In this document: positions 25,901 to 36,870 of the stretch, in pieces
Position numbering within the stretch: position 1 is the first letter of the stretch
Layout: every line of letters starts with the position of its first letter
Origin: Sparassis latifolia
Taxonomy: Eukaryota > Basidiomycota > Agaricomycetes > Polyporales > Sparassidaceae
Direction: 5' to 3'
DNA: 64,000 bases
NCBI GenBank assembly: GCA_018466975.1
Contig: CM031558.1
Location: forward strand, 806,001-870,000
Notes under the pieces: model-generated
Told to the model about the DNA's origin: nothing
Databases searched by the model: none
Seen by the model: only the letters and a program-made list of their open reading frames with translations
Position numbers and translations under genes: made by a program

Positions 25901-27117
25901 ATGTCTTCGCATACCGTGACCGCCGCAGCCGTAGCTGATGTTCATATAGCGTACTGTCTTCGGTAACCGAGACCTGTGAGTGATTACATCATCGAGAACC
26001 CCTACATAGGTTCACTGTGGTGTAGGACACTTCTTATAACAGAAGAGTTGGGTTATGTGAGTCTGACCTTCTTTGTAATTGGTCGCATGCACTGACACTA
26101 TTGAAGTTCGTAGACATTGGTCCCGGACCTAACAGTCACACCTGGGGTGCTGTCCTGTTATCCAAAGTATGCGTCTCATGTGCACCGTTATCTCCTACGC
26201 TGACGGGGTTTGGCAGTTTCCGATCATCAACTCGACTCACCATCTCCTTCCTTCACCTCATGGAGAACTTGCTCCTGCGATCGAAGCCGTTTTGGACGTC
26301 TACGGCACAGAAGTCACCGTGCTTATTGCACATAACGGACAAGGTATGAATAAATTGTCGAATTGGAACTGAAAATTTTGCTCAGATACTTTCCGTACAG
26401 AGGAAACACCTCTCGATCGCGAGCTGCAATCCAAGGAACTGGCGCAAATCATGGCCAAGTCATTCCCTCGTCCTGTGATCTTCCTTGGATATGTGGTGAC
26501 AAAACCGCTTGCTCCGAGGCGTAAGTCTCCACCGTCTGCACAAATGATTCAGCGTTCATGGTGGATTGTATGGATGCAGCGGCTCCTTACGAGATCATGG
26601 TAATAGACGGTAAAGTGAACGATATTGATCGGCATGATTGGGACCGCTGGTAGGTAATTCATACATGTACATTGCACATGACTCACGATGCCGTATTAGG
26701 TGCGAATACATCTTCTATCGAGGATTGTATCGCACAGCGTATGCTCGGGTGTCTAGAAGTACGATCACAGACACAGAGCTTCAAATTGGGCAGTTTATTG
26801 TACCCAAACACGGGTTCTTCGTAACTAATGATACGGATGAAGCTCAGTATCTTCGTGCATGGAAGGAAGAGCTACCGGAAGATCACGTAAGTCATCTTCA
26901 TTGATCGCCTTCCGCAACGACTAAAGCTGTGTTTCTGATAGTGGTTGCCGATGGCGTATTATCCGGAACAGGGGGGTAAACGAGGACATTTCTACCACGT
27001 GTTCAATACGGTATCACATTTTGCTTTGACTTACTATCGCCTTTACTCACTAGTTTCAATTCCAACAGCCATTGTACTACAAAATACCCGAGGGGGCAGT
27101 GTTATAGCTATTTGTCC
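22976..27117 (+). CDS. CWH43: Cwh43 GPI-anchor lipid remodelling protein
   Basis: Cwh43 replaces the diacylglycerol lipid of GPI anchors with ceramide in the ER/Golgi membrane. The ATG at 22976 (CCACCATGG context) starts an exon to 23157, followed by 23196-23263, 23318-23567, 23610-23633, 23686-23753, 23812-23909 and many more small exons to the TAG at 27115-27117. The N-terminal Frag1/DRAM/Sfk1-like part shows [33 protein letters not shown] and [10 protein letters not shown] long multi-span middle follows ([50 protein letters not shown]). The C-terminal endonuclease/exonuclease/phosphatase-fold part shows [26 protein letters not shown] and HFYHVFNT. The intron at 23568-23609 has a GC donor and bounds a 24-nt micro-exon (23610-23633), needed to keep frame. 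I did not fix every exon between 23958 and 27,080. It is the last intact host-type gene before the repeats. Confidence 0.92.
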
Positions 27118-27520
27118 ATCCTTCCAGTTGCCAGTGGTGGCAGGATTGGAAGCTTGATGCTAACATGCCTACATTGAATAATTCAGATGACTGTCATTAG
27201 TGTCATTAGAGTATATTTTGTAGATAGATCCTCATTACTCAGATTCTCACCATTGTTTTCAGGCTCCTTCTCACCATAGTTTCGAGTTGAAGGGGCAATA
27301 TATGAACATTTCATGCAACGCTTCATCCTAGAACATATCAGCCACTGATCACATGATAATCATGTGCAAATCCAAACCCTTAACTTTATCATAGTGGAAC
27401 TTTGTGCCAGTCCCCGACTCTGACCGAGGTGCTCACAGTTTTTGTATGAGCAAGGGTGTATGATTGATTCTATGTGTAGTACAAGTAACAGGTGGTGTGG
27501 TAGTTACAGTAATAAAATTA
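27118..27520. other. Border between the Cwh43 gene and the repeat region
   Basis: This holds the 3' side of Cwh43 and AT-rich DNA with no gene that I can see. It is the transition from gene-dense, GC-rich DNA to about 37 kb with no intact host gene. Confidence 0.6.
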
Positions 27521-27529
27521 CATTACAAA

Positions 27530-28620
27530 TAAGAATTGCTACAAAAAATAACATTAGAAACTATTACAACACTAGAAACTATTACAAATGTACCTACAAG
27601 AATCACTACAAAAAATGTTACCAATGTGCCTATAGGAATGACCCTAGAAGCTATTACAAATGTGCCTATAAGAATCACTACAAAAAATAGCACTAGAAAC
27701 TGTTTCAAATGTCCGTATAACAATCACTACAAAAAATGACCCTGGAACCTGTTACAAATGTACATATAAGAATCACTACAAAAATGACCCTAGAAACTAT
27801 TACAAATGTGTCTACAAGAATCACTACAAAAAATAACCCTAGAAACTGTTACAAATGTGCCTACAAGAATCACTGCAAAAAATGTTACCAATGTGCCTAT
27901 AAGAATCACTACAAAAAATGACCCTAAAAGCTATTACAAATGTACATATAAGAGTCACTACAAAAAATAGCACTAGAAACTGTTACAAATGTGTGTATAA
28001 GAATTACTACAAAAAATGACCCTAGAAGCTATTACAAATGTACGTATAAGAATTACTACAAAACAATGAGCCTCGAAACTGTTACAAATGTGCCTACAAG
28101 AATTACTACAAAAAATGTTACCAACATGCCTATAAGAATCACTACAGAAAATGACACTAGAAACTGTTACAAACGTGCCTATAAAAATCACTACAAAAAA
28201 TAAGCCTAGAAACTGTTACAAATGTTCCTACAAGAATCACTACAAAAACTGTTACAAATGTGCCTACAAGAATCACTACAAAAAATGTTACCAATGTGCC
28301 TATAAGAATCACTACAAAAAATGACACTAGAAACTGTTACAAATGTGTGTATAAGAATCATTACAAAAAATGACACTAGAATCACTACAAAAAAATGACC
28401 TTAGAAACTGTTACAAATGTGCGTATAAGAATCACTACAAAAATTGACTCTAGAAACTACTACAAATGTGTCTATAAGAATCATTACAAAAAATGTTGCT
28501 AATGTGCCAATAAGAATCACTACAAAAAATGACCCTATAAACTGTTACAAATGTGCCTATAAGAATCACTACAAGAAATAGCACTAGAAACGTACAAATC
28601 TGTGTATAACAATGTATTAA
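27530..28620 (+). repeat. Tandem array of ~49-bp units (array A)
   Basis: Over twenty imperfect copies of a unit reading roughly ACTAGAAACTGTTACAAATG, then TGCCTATAAGAATCACTACA, then AAAAATGAC (about 49 bp), mixed with a shorter ~36-bp variant beginning GTTACCAATG. Because 49 is not a multiple of 3 the reading frame changes with each unit, so the short YYKCAYKNHYKK-like frames are by-products. The array sits just outside the left end of the giant inverted repeat. The same unit recurs inside the left arm at 31,015-31,680, and I do not see it in the right arm. Confidence 0.9.
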
Positions 28621-28834
28621 AATCTATACAAGAAAATTTTATTATATTATGTACTAACTTCTAGTATGTGATATAATTATGTCGAGTAAGTGTCCTACAA
28701 TATCCTATTATACTGCATAGTGTGAGTTTAGAAGAGCCTTATAATAGTTTACAAAGTTGCCTACTGACTCTTAGTATATTGTTTAGTAATATTCAGTAAG
28801 TCAACAATAACCTATTATGCTGGTTCCTAATGTA
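28621..28834. other. AT-rich DNA flanking the left Helitron terminus
   Basis: No gene or repeat is recognisable. The last base (A at 28834) is a T on the minus strand, the expected host base after a Helitron CTRR end. Confidence 0.5.
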
Positions 28835-28866
28835 CTAGTTTGGAGTGGGCCATTGCTTCGCATGGC
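28835..28866 (-). mobile_element. Helitron-type 3' terminus, left end
   Basis: Read on the minus strand: an imperfect hairpin GCCATGCGAAGCAATGGC (28849-28866), a 10-nt spacer, then CTAG (28835-28838), followed by host T. Hairpin plus CTRR next to T is the Helitron 3'-end signature. The element body therefore extends rightward from 28,835. Confidence 0.8.
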
Positions 28867-31014
28867 AGTAACAATTCCTGAAAGATTATAATAAGATGTC
28901 TTTAAGACTGCACTAATTTGAGTTACCATTTAATAATATTTACTGAGTCTTTTATAATAGCCAGTGTAGAGCAGAGGTGGGGCTAACCTGTGCAGAGACC
29001 AATACCAGTACACAATACCAGTACACATAGGTACAGGTAGAGGTCACAGACATGCAACCTTCACAGACACATGTCCTTTATAGAAGAAGTTTTGAGAAGA
29101 TTAGAAGAGGGAGGGAGATATGGACAATAGGATCAAAGAGCAACAAGACAGAGGTAATGACCAGCCTATTATCACCATTCCCCCTTATATATTGCATCAT
29201 TTTCACTAGCCTACCTCCTTATTACCCATGCACATTGCTCTTGCTAGCACATGCTGCTCTCATTAGTATAACTACTCTCACATATGCATAGTGCCCTCAT
29301 GCACCTATTGCACTTTTACAATTAGATAGCACTCTGGCAAACTCATTACTATAATGCGTCTTATTCTACAATTTTTCCTCAAATTCTATAATTTTTTTAA
29401 GTCTGAAAACTCTCACTGCTGCTTAAAGTACATTACATAATCTGTCTGTCTGTTGTAAAGTATATTATTCTGTCATTTTGCTGAAGCTTAAAGCACCCAC
29501 TTTCAGTTTAAAAAGCATTTTGTACTATGTTTAGTGAGTGTAGCTATAAATGTTCACATCTGATAAATTTTCCAATTTTTTTCATGTTTCTGAATCTTAA
29601 CACATTATATTTTATCTTAGATTTATTTAAAGTGCATTTTAAATACTAGAAAGTGTCATACTTTCACCAATAATTACTATATAAAAAGTCAATAAAAGCT
29701 AAAGATATGAAAAAGTGTAGTAAAGATTAAGATCAGAAAGGACTGAGCACATTACTAATAATTGCATATAAAACAATAATGATCTTCTTTTCAAGACATG
29801 TTTCAATTACTTGTAGTTAACTTATAGCCACTTAAGGACAGCTATTACAAAATTTATAGCTAAATCTAGTGCCTGACTTAATTGAGACATGTCTTACATG
29901 TGAAATTTTGTAGTTAAAATTTATTTTTATAATTTAGATAAAATTATCTCCAAAGCAAGCATCTATTGCCATGTCACTGCCATACTGATACCTTTATATC
30001 TCAGAAATTATAATTATATTGTCTTATAATAATTTCTTATTAGAAGTAACTATAAAATTGGGCATTTTATAAGTTTTCTAAACTGCACAGTAGTCAAATT
30101 TACTTTATGGGCATATTTATAGCATCTCTTCTAGTAGTAGCTACAATGTTTCTTATTTTACAATTTTTCCTCAATTTTTATGATTTATCTAAGCCTAAAA
30201 ACTGTCATTTCTGCTTAGAGTTTATCATATAACCTGTTTATTAAAAAGCACATAGTTGTGTGACTTTGCTAAAGCTCAAAGCACTTACTTTCAATTTAGA
30301 AGAATTTTGTAGTATGTTTACTGAGAATAGCTATACATTTTCAGATTTTATAAATTTTCTGAATTTTTTATAAATTTGAATCTTAGAAACATTTTATTTA
30401 ATTTGAGATTTATTTAAAGTGTGTCCTAATGTTCACCTTTGGGTGAAAACTATATAAGATTTATTAGTGTATGAATTTTCAAAGTCTTTACAGCCTTTCT
30501 CAGGTTTGAAATACTCACTTTTGCTTGAAATTCATCATACAGTTCATTTACTAGTAAAAACAATAAGTTGTGTTATTTTATAATTTTTTATAATTTTTGG
30601 AAAGTTAAAACACTTTGAGACACTCAAACTGTATATTGTAATACATCTAATAGTGACAATGATAAAGCAGATTTTTATTATTAATTTTCTGAGTTCAATA
30701 GCACTCACTTTCACTTTAAAAGTGCAAGTGCGTTTTATAGCATGTTTACTAATCAGAACTATGAATCTTGTGATTTCACAATTTTTCAGATTAATTGGCA
30801 TTTTTCTGAGTCTCAAAATATCTATTGGTAATAACTAAAAGGTTTCTTAGTCTCTCAATTTTTTGGCAGTTTTTACAATTTTTATCAGCCTTAGAATAAT
30901 CAATTTAAAATGTATACTATAATTTACCTACTAGTGAAAACTATAAGATTTGTTTTCTAGGCTTTTTCTGATTTGTTGTAACAGTTTTGAGATCACTTAC
31001 TTTGACTTGAAGAA
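28867..31014. repeat. Left arm, AT-rich outer block
   Basis: Noncoding and strongly AT-rich apart from the first ~500 bp. It is the diverged reverse complement of about 57,000-59,430. The first ~500 bp next to the Helitron end is best conserved (CACATTGCTCTTGCTAGCAC is shared by both arms). I see no gene; the short frames at 30,544-30,838 are AT-rich chance. Confidence 0.7.
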
Positions 31015-31680
31015 CAAATGTGCCTATAAGAATCACTACAAAAAATCAGACTAGAAGCTGTTACAAATGTGTTTATAAGAATCACCACAAAAAATAAGAC
31101 TAGAAACTGTTACAAATTTGCTGATAAGAATTACTACAAAAAATGAGACTGAAAACTGTTACAAATGCACCTATAAGAATCACTACAAAAAATGAGACTA
31201 GAAACTATTATAAATGTGCCTATAAGATTCACTATGAAAAATAGCACTAAAAACTGTTACAAATGTATGTATAAGAATCACTACAAAAAATGAGACTGGA
31301 AACTATTACAAATTGGCTTATGAGCATCACTACAAAAAATGAGACTAGAAACTGTTACAAGTGCACTTATAAGAATCACTACCAGAAATGAGACTAGAAA
31401 CTGTTACAAGTGTGCTTGTAATAATCACTACTAAAAATGACACTAGAAACTGTTAGAAATGTGTCTATAAGAATCACTACAAAATCACACTAGAAACTGT
31501 TAGAAATGTGCTTATCATAATTACTACAAAAATTGTCACCAGAAACTGTCACAAATGTGGTTATATGAATCACTACAAAAATTGAGACTAGAAACTGTTA
31601 CAAATGTGTCTATAAGAATCACAAAAAATGAGACTAGAAACTGTTACAAATGTGCTTATAAGAATCAGAGTTGTAGGGTA
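31015..31680 (+). repeat. Second block of ~49-bp units (array A') in left arm
   Basis: The same repeat family as 27,530-28,620 (GTTACAAATGTGCCTATAAG with AATCACTACAAAAAATGAGA), about 13 copies. It lies inside the left arm without an evident partner at the matching place in the right arm. Confidence 0.85.
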
Positions 31681-32600
31681 ATTAGAAATTGTTACAATTC
31701 CTACTAAGTGTGCTGAAAGTGTGGATTTGTAATCTAGTTACAAGTTGCTACAATCTCTACTAAGTGCACTAAAAGTGCGGATTTGTAATGCCTAAAGGCA
31801 GCTCTACAATTGTTACTAACATAGCTAATAACCCGGAATTTTAGAGTTGTAGGGCAGTTAGAAATTGTTACAATGTCTACTAAGTATGCGAAAAGTGTAA
31901 CTTTATAGTTTAGTAACAAGTTGCTACAATGCCTACTAAGTGTGTCAAAAGGTGACTTTATAATCGAGTTACAAGTTGCTACAATGCCTACTAAGTATGC
32001 CAAAAGTGTGACTTTACAGTCTGGTAACAAGTTGCTACAATGCCTACAAAGTGCACTAAAAGTGCGGATTTGTAATGCTTAAAGGCAGCTCTACAATTGC
32101 TACTCACAAAGTTAATAGCCCAGAATTGTAGATTAGTTAGAAACTCAGAGTTGTAGGGCAGTTAGAAATTGTTACAATGTCTACTAAGTATGTGGAAAGT
32201 GTGACTTTATAGTTTAGTAACAAGTTGCTACAATGCCTACTAAGTGTGTCAAAAGGTGACTTTATAATCTAGTTACAAGGTGCTATAATGTCTACTAAGT
32301 GCACTAAAAGTGCGGATTTGTAATGCTTAAAGGCATCTCTACAATAGTTACTAACAAAGTTATTAACTCAGATTTGTAAGATGCTTTACAATTATTGCTT
32401 CAAGCTGGGCTTGTAGCCTAGTTAGAAATCATAGCACCTATTATTACATCTGCCAAAAGTCTGAACATATATTGCTTGAAGGCTGCCCTAGAACTGTTAC
32501 TAAGAAAGCTAATAACTCGGACTTGTAGACTGATCAGAATTGATTACAAATGCATGAAGTAAGGCCAAAAGTGCGGACTTCTAATTCCTTCTAATGGGTA
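31681..32600 (+). repeat. Left copy of array B (TACTAAGTG / AAGTGCGG units)
   Basis: Imperfect tandem units combining GTTACAAGTTGCTACAATGC, CTACTAAGTGCACTAAAAGT, GCGGATTTGTAATGC and a CTCTACAATTGTTACTAAC segment, with higher-order repetition of about 160-300 bp. It is the reverse complement of a longer array in the right arm (55,190-57,000), so copy number has changed between arms. Confidence 0.85.
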
Positions 32601-32678
32601 CTGATAAAGCTAGAAAGTCGGACTTACCTGTGATGAACCATGAAAGGACTTGTAAGCTGAAGCTGAGTTGTTTTATGA

Positions 32679-32810
32679 GGTCCAGTGGTCAAGTGGTTAA
32701 GTTGGTGACTGTTGATGAATCTCTGTGTTTGTGAAGGTTTTGGTTCAATTTCGGGCCAGGGCAAATAAATTTGGGTTCATTCTGGCCTAATTTGGATTAG
32801 TTCCGGCGGA
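32679..32810 (+). mobile_element. tRNA-derived SINE-like element, left copy
   Basis: An A-box-like TGGTCAAGTGG (32686-32696) and a B-box-like GGTTCAATTTC (32742-32752) are spaced as in a tRNA gene, followed by an unrelated tail ending CTAATTTGGATTAG. The cloverleaf is poor, so it is not a working tRNA. Pol III internal promoter plus a non-tRNA tail, present in both arms, is typical of a tRNA-derived SINE. Confidence 0.65.
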
Positions 32811-33053
32811 ACAACCTAATGAGGATGTCCCTGTGCTTGTCACCGTTAGTTGTGGGCACAACCACAGGGGCATGTGGAAGCACTTGAAAGGCAACTGACT
32901 TTCCGGATTTAGGCAAGTGTATTTTGGGGTTGGAAACCTCAAATAAATGCGGAAAAATGCTGGGTACCTCATGTAAGTGAGTTACCCAATTGGGTATGCT
33001 GACTAAGCATTTCTCTTTTGGTTTATCTCAGCGCTGTTAAGGTCATTTCTCAC
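32811..33053. other. Left-arm-only spacer before the Helitron remnants
   Basis: About 240 bp with no match in the right arm at the corresponding place. No gene or element terminus is recognisable. Confidence 0.4.
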
Positions 33054-34130
33054 TCAAATCTCAACAGAATTTAATGTTTCATGGTGCACGGATAGATTTA
33101 AACTGTGTGATGGCACGGTGGACAGATCACTGATTAGCACTAATTCACCACAGATCACGCATGGAGCCTCAGACAAAGCAGCCAGCCCCATAAATTCGCA
33201 CCAAGTGCGAACAAAATCTGCGAGGTCCGAGTAAGAAAGTGGTTGCGGAGGGAAAGGGCTCGATTCTGCAGAATTATCTGACGACGCAGCAGGTGTCGTG
33301 AAAGATGCAGGTGATGACTCCACAACATCAGAAGGCGAGGAAGCCAATACAAACACAGATACCAGTTGTGAACAGATTTCATCACAGCGATGACCACGAA
33401 CAATGACCACCAGTCCATCTAAGCTACGTGTGCTGCATCCAAGGCAAATTTAATGCTGACGAGCAACGGCAAACAGAGAGCGATAAGGCAGCATACTCAC
33501 AAGAAAACTGAATGTCATGCATACAGCTACAGCGTACGCATTTGGTGCACACTGATGAAACCAAACTGGAGGATGTCTGACACAGAAAGTGCAAAGAAGT
33601 TGTCACTGACAAGTATTGCACACAGCCGCCTTCTGCAGCAAATGTGCATAGTTGGGATGAATCAACTGCACATGTACGCTGCTGAGCCTCGCCGACACAA
33701 TGCGGCGAGCTTGCATAACGACAATGACAGTAATACCCTATGCAACGACGCATGGTAAGAAAAGTCACACCGACGATGGTGACAAGCATAAGATAACAAA
33801 CATCGCGAGAAACAGCTGTCGAAATTGAGAAATATGCCAAATGATATGAATGACAAAATAACTCACCGAAAGACAACGAAAACACCAAAATGAGGATGAC
33901 AAAAGCACACAAAAAGGACATCGGTGAAAATTTCACAGTGTGATGAGTGGAGAGTACTGAGAGGAATGGGCGTCGAGATCGTGGCATATACACGTAAATC
34001 GAATTGAACCCGTGGCGCATCCTTTTTGTTTTTGTCTGGCAAGCATGTGGATGGATCATGGATGGGGAGACTGGATTCTAAAGACACATATGAAGGCTTG
34101 TTAGATGCACGCGAAGTGTCAGAATGCACA
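33054..34130 (-). mobile_element. Partial second copy of the Helitron 5' region
   Basis: Direct repeat, diverged by eye about 20%, of 35,850-36,870 on the same strand. Both encode the cysteine-containing GLAALSEAPCVICGELVLIS-type segment and both carry upstream exons ending near LSVCRCSSALNLPWM-like residues. It follows directly after the Rep remnant on the minus strand, so it is the start of another truncated copy or a local duplication. Stops and frame changes make it noncoding. Confidence 0.7.
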
Positions 34131-36870
34131 GTTTCACCTCGGGCTACTCAACTGGCAATATCTTCCATTGAACCGGTAGAGAAATCACCAGTATGACAGG
34201 CCTCCAGCCATTCGATAAGCTGTATGCGGAGAACATCATCAGCTAAAAGTCGGTCTCTAATTTCTTGCGGACTCAAGCAGGATGCAATCCATAATAACAA
34301 ATGGAGATGCAAGGTAAGACGACCTTGCTACTCGACGGTCCCATAGTAAGCCGTGGTTCGACCAAACAGCCCGTCCGCGCCTGAACCTGCACGCAAAATA
34401 TTCTTAATGAAGGAGCGGACCATTAAGTCAAAGAAACGTGCACATGCCACTGGATTCTTAGAAATGGCGCGTAGACGTGCTTGAGCATTCGGCATGCCCG
34501 GAGCATTTTTAAACAAATTAATCGCTTCGCTGCAGTAATATGGACAAATCGGATGTTTGAAATCCACGGGTGCGAATGTGATAAAGAATGTTGGAACACC
34601 CTCCACCAAAATGAGAGACTTGATCTCATTGCGCTGATATTTGCACTGTGTAGTTGAACCAGGCACATGACCGCCTACATGGTCAATGATACTGAGTAGT
34701 TCAAAGCATGCTTTCTCCGTGTCGCTCTCAGGATGCAGGTACACACCAGCACGACCGTGATCGATCAACTGCTGAAGAACCTCATGATCGATATTAAGAA
34801 TTTTCTCCACCACTGCAGGAAAGTTTCACCTTTCTGTGAGTAAATAGCCTCTGCGCGTGCTGCCTCTAATCTGCTCCTGATTAAAGACAATAAACGGGAA
34901 AAACTCATCGATCTGAAATCGTCGATCCGCGTACATCAGCAGGTGATGTATGTGCCGAGCGCGTTCTAGTCGAGTCCGAATCAAAAAATTCTCAAATCTG
35001 CCCAGTCCGTATGGAAATAACCACGGAAACATACCGGGATACAACTGAGGGTTGTGGTATATTGAAGCGGGATCACGCTCATGACCATATGCGAGTACTT
35101 CTCCACCACCCTCGAAATAACTCAATGCAGTAGCTATCCTCTCCTCGTAGGACATACTGACCAAGTCCGTACCGGTCATGGCATGCACGGCAAATGGGCA
35201 ATCCCCATCTTCGATGCCTCTTTCTAAATTGTTGTCATTTGATGCGACAGATTCTGCAGGAGTAGAGCCAGAACCTGGGCAGTGCACGACGTAGACTGGG
35301 GGCTCCTCTTTGGAGTAAGAGACAAGGTTAGACTCTGATATTTGAATATCAGCGTAATTGCAATGGTACAAGTGCAACCAATGCAATGCATTCAGAACAA
35401 CGGTATGGTGCACAAGCAGAGGCATACATTTGTAATCTGTGGGGTGGGTCTGCACAAGCCAGTGAATAATACTGCGAGGCATTTATCCAGATCTTCACGA
35501 GGTGGGGGTAGAACATTGTGGAGCCTTTCCACAGGTTGTGAAAATACCACAGCATTAGCTGAAAGCTTGCGCTGGCCCATGTTTACCTGCACGATGAAAT
35601 AGTTGTGCCGGAATCTGGCTACGACAAGTTTTTCGACAAAATTCAAACGTTGAAGTTCGAGAGGCACAGCACCCAACCATAGGCCATTGGCGAGGGACTG
35701 CCGAGGCAAATCTCCGCGGGCAATGGTCTTCACGCAATGTCCACAAGCATGAAGTTCAGGTGAACCTGTCGTAGCAAGTATCTGGCCTTCTAACTCCAAA
35801 ACCGGATCGTCTGAATTACAACGTTCACATCGGGTGACACCCTTGCCGGTTCGCAACAACACAGATAGATCCAAACTGCGTGAGGACACTGTGGACAAGT
35901 CACTGAGCAGCACTAGTTCACCACAGATAGCGCACGGGGCCTCAGACAAAGCAGCTGGTCCCATAAATTTGCACCAAGCGCGAACAAATTCTGCAAGGTC
36001 AGAACGAGAAACTGGTCACAGAGGAAAAGGGCTTGAGACTGCGGAAGGGGCAGGTAACGACTTCACAGGGTCAACTGCTGAAGCGCGGCGGCTCATTACC
36101 AACATTGACAAGTTGGAAGGTGAGGCAGCCAAAATGAACACAGTTGACAGTTATGAGCAGATCTCGTCACAACAGTGACCACGAATAACACCTATCAATC
36201 CTTCTAAACTATGCGTACTGTGTCCAAGGCGGATTCGATGCTGACGAGCAATGGCAAACAATGCGCGATAAGGTAGTGTACTCACAAGGAAACTAAACAT
36301 TATGCGGACAGCGACAGCGGATGAATTTGAGTTGCACATCGATGGAATCAAGCTAGAGGGTGCCTGACACAAGAAGCACAGAGGGATCGGTACTGACAAG
36401 TAATGAATACAGCCACTTTCAGCTGTGAAGGCGCGTAGTTGAGCTGAATCAACCGTGCACGTACGCTGCTGAGCCCCGCTGACACAATGTGGTATGATCG
36501 TATAATGACGACCAGCACAGTAACAACCTATGCAATGATGCATGGTTAATATAGTCACTCCAACAATGGTGACGAGCATAACATAATACGCATCGCAGGA
36601 AACAGCTGTCAGAATTGAGAAATGTGCCAATCAAGGTGAATGAAAGATAACTCACCAAAACACAAACATAACACGAACACAAAGAGGATGAAAGACAACA
36701 TCGGTGAAGGTTTCAGAATGTTGAGTGTGTAAGTATAATGTGAGTGATGTGTAATCACAGCAGTGGGCATAGCATATAAGCAGATCCAAAAAAGCGTGGA
36801 AAGCGGATCCAAAAAAGCAGATGAACAAAAACGAATTAAATCCGCGGCGGGCGCTGAAGATTCGCATCCC
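34131..36870 (-). pseudogene. Helitron Rep/helicase gene remnant (N-terminal and HUH Rep part)
   Basis: Minus-strand coding order: an upstream region at 36,630-36,150; a Cys-rich segment CAICGEL...CERCNSDD and SLANGLWLGAVP at 35,964-35,500; then, after a frame change, LYPGMFPWLFPYGLGRFENF and RFQIDEFFPFIVFNQEQIR of the Helitron-like N-terminal domain (to 34,826); then VPTFFITFAPVDFKHP. The HUH replication motif is visible as LTLHLHLLLWI, with His-Leu-His at 34,301-34,309. A TAG just before it (34,328-34,330) and frame shifts near 35,400 and 34,815 disable the frame. The PIF1-like helicase half is absent. A Helitron Rep would nick and join DNA in rolling-circle transposition; this copy is dead. 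Confidence 0.85.

Noticed and set aside
27442..28203. Cys/Tyr/Lys-rich proteins (YYKCAYKNHYKK repeats) on either strand
   Set aside because: The 49-bp period shifts the frame each unit and stops are frequent; these are translation of a tandem repeat.
27530..28620. CRISPR-like array
   Set aside because: The units are contiguous and diverged, with no unique spacers, and the genome is plainly eukaryotic with spliced genes.
32679..32760. Functional tRNA gene
   Set aside because: A- and B-boxes are present but acceptor and anticodon stems do not pair well, and the unit carries a non-tRNA tail shared with the other copy.
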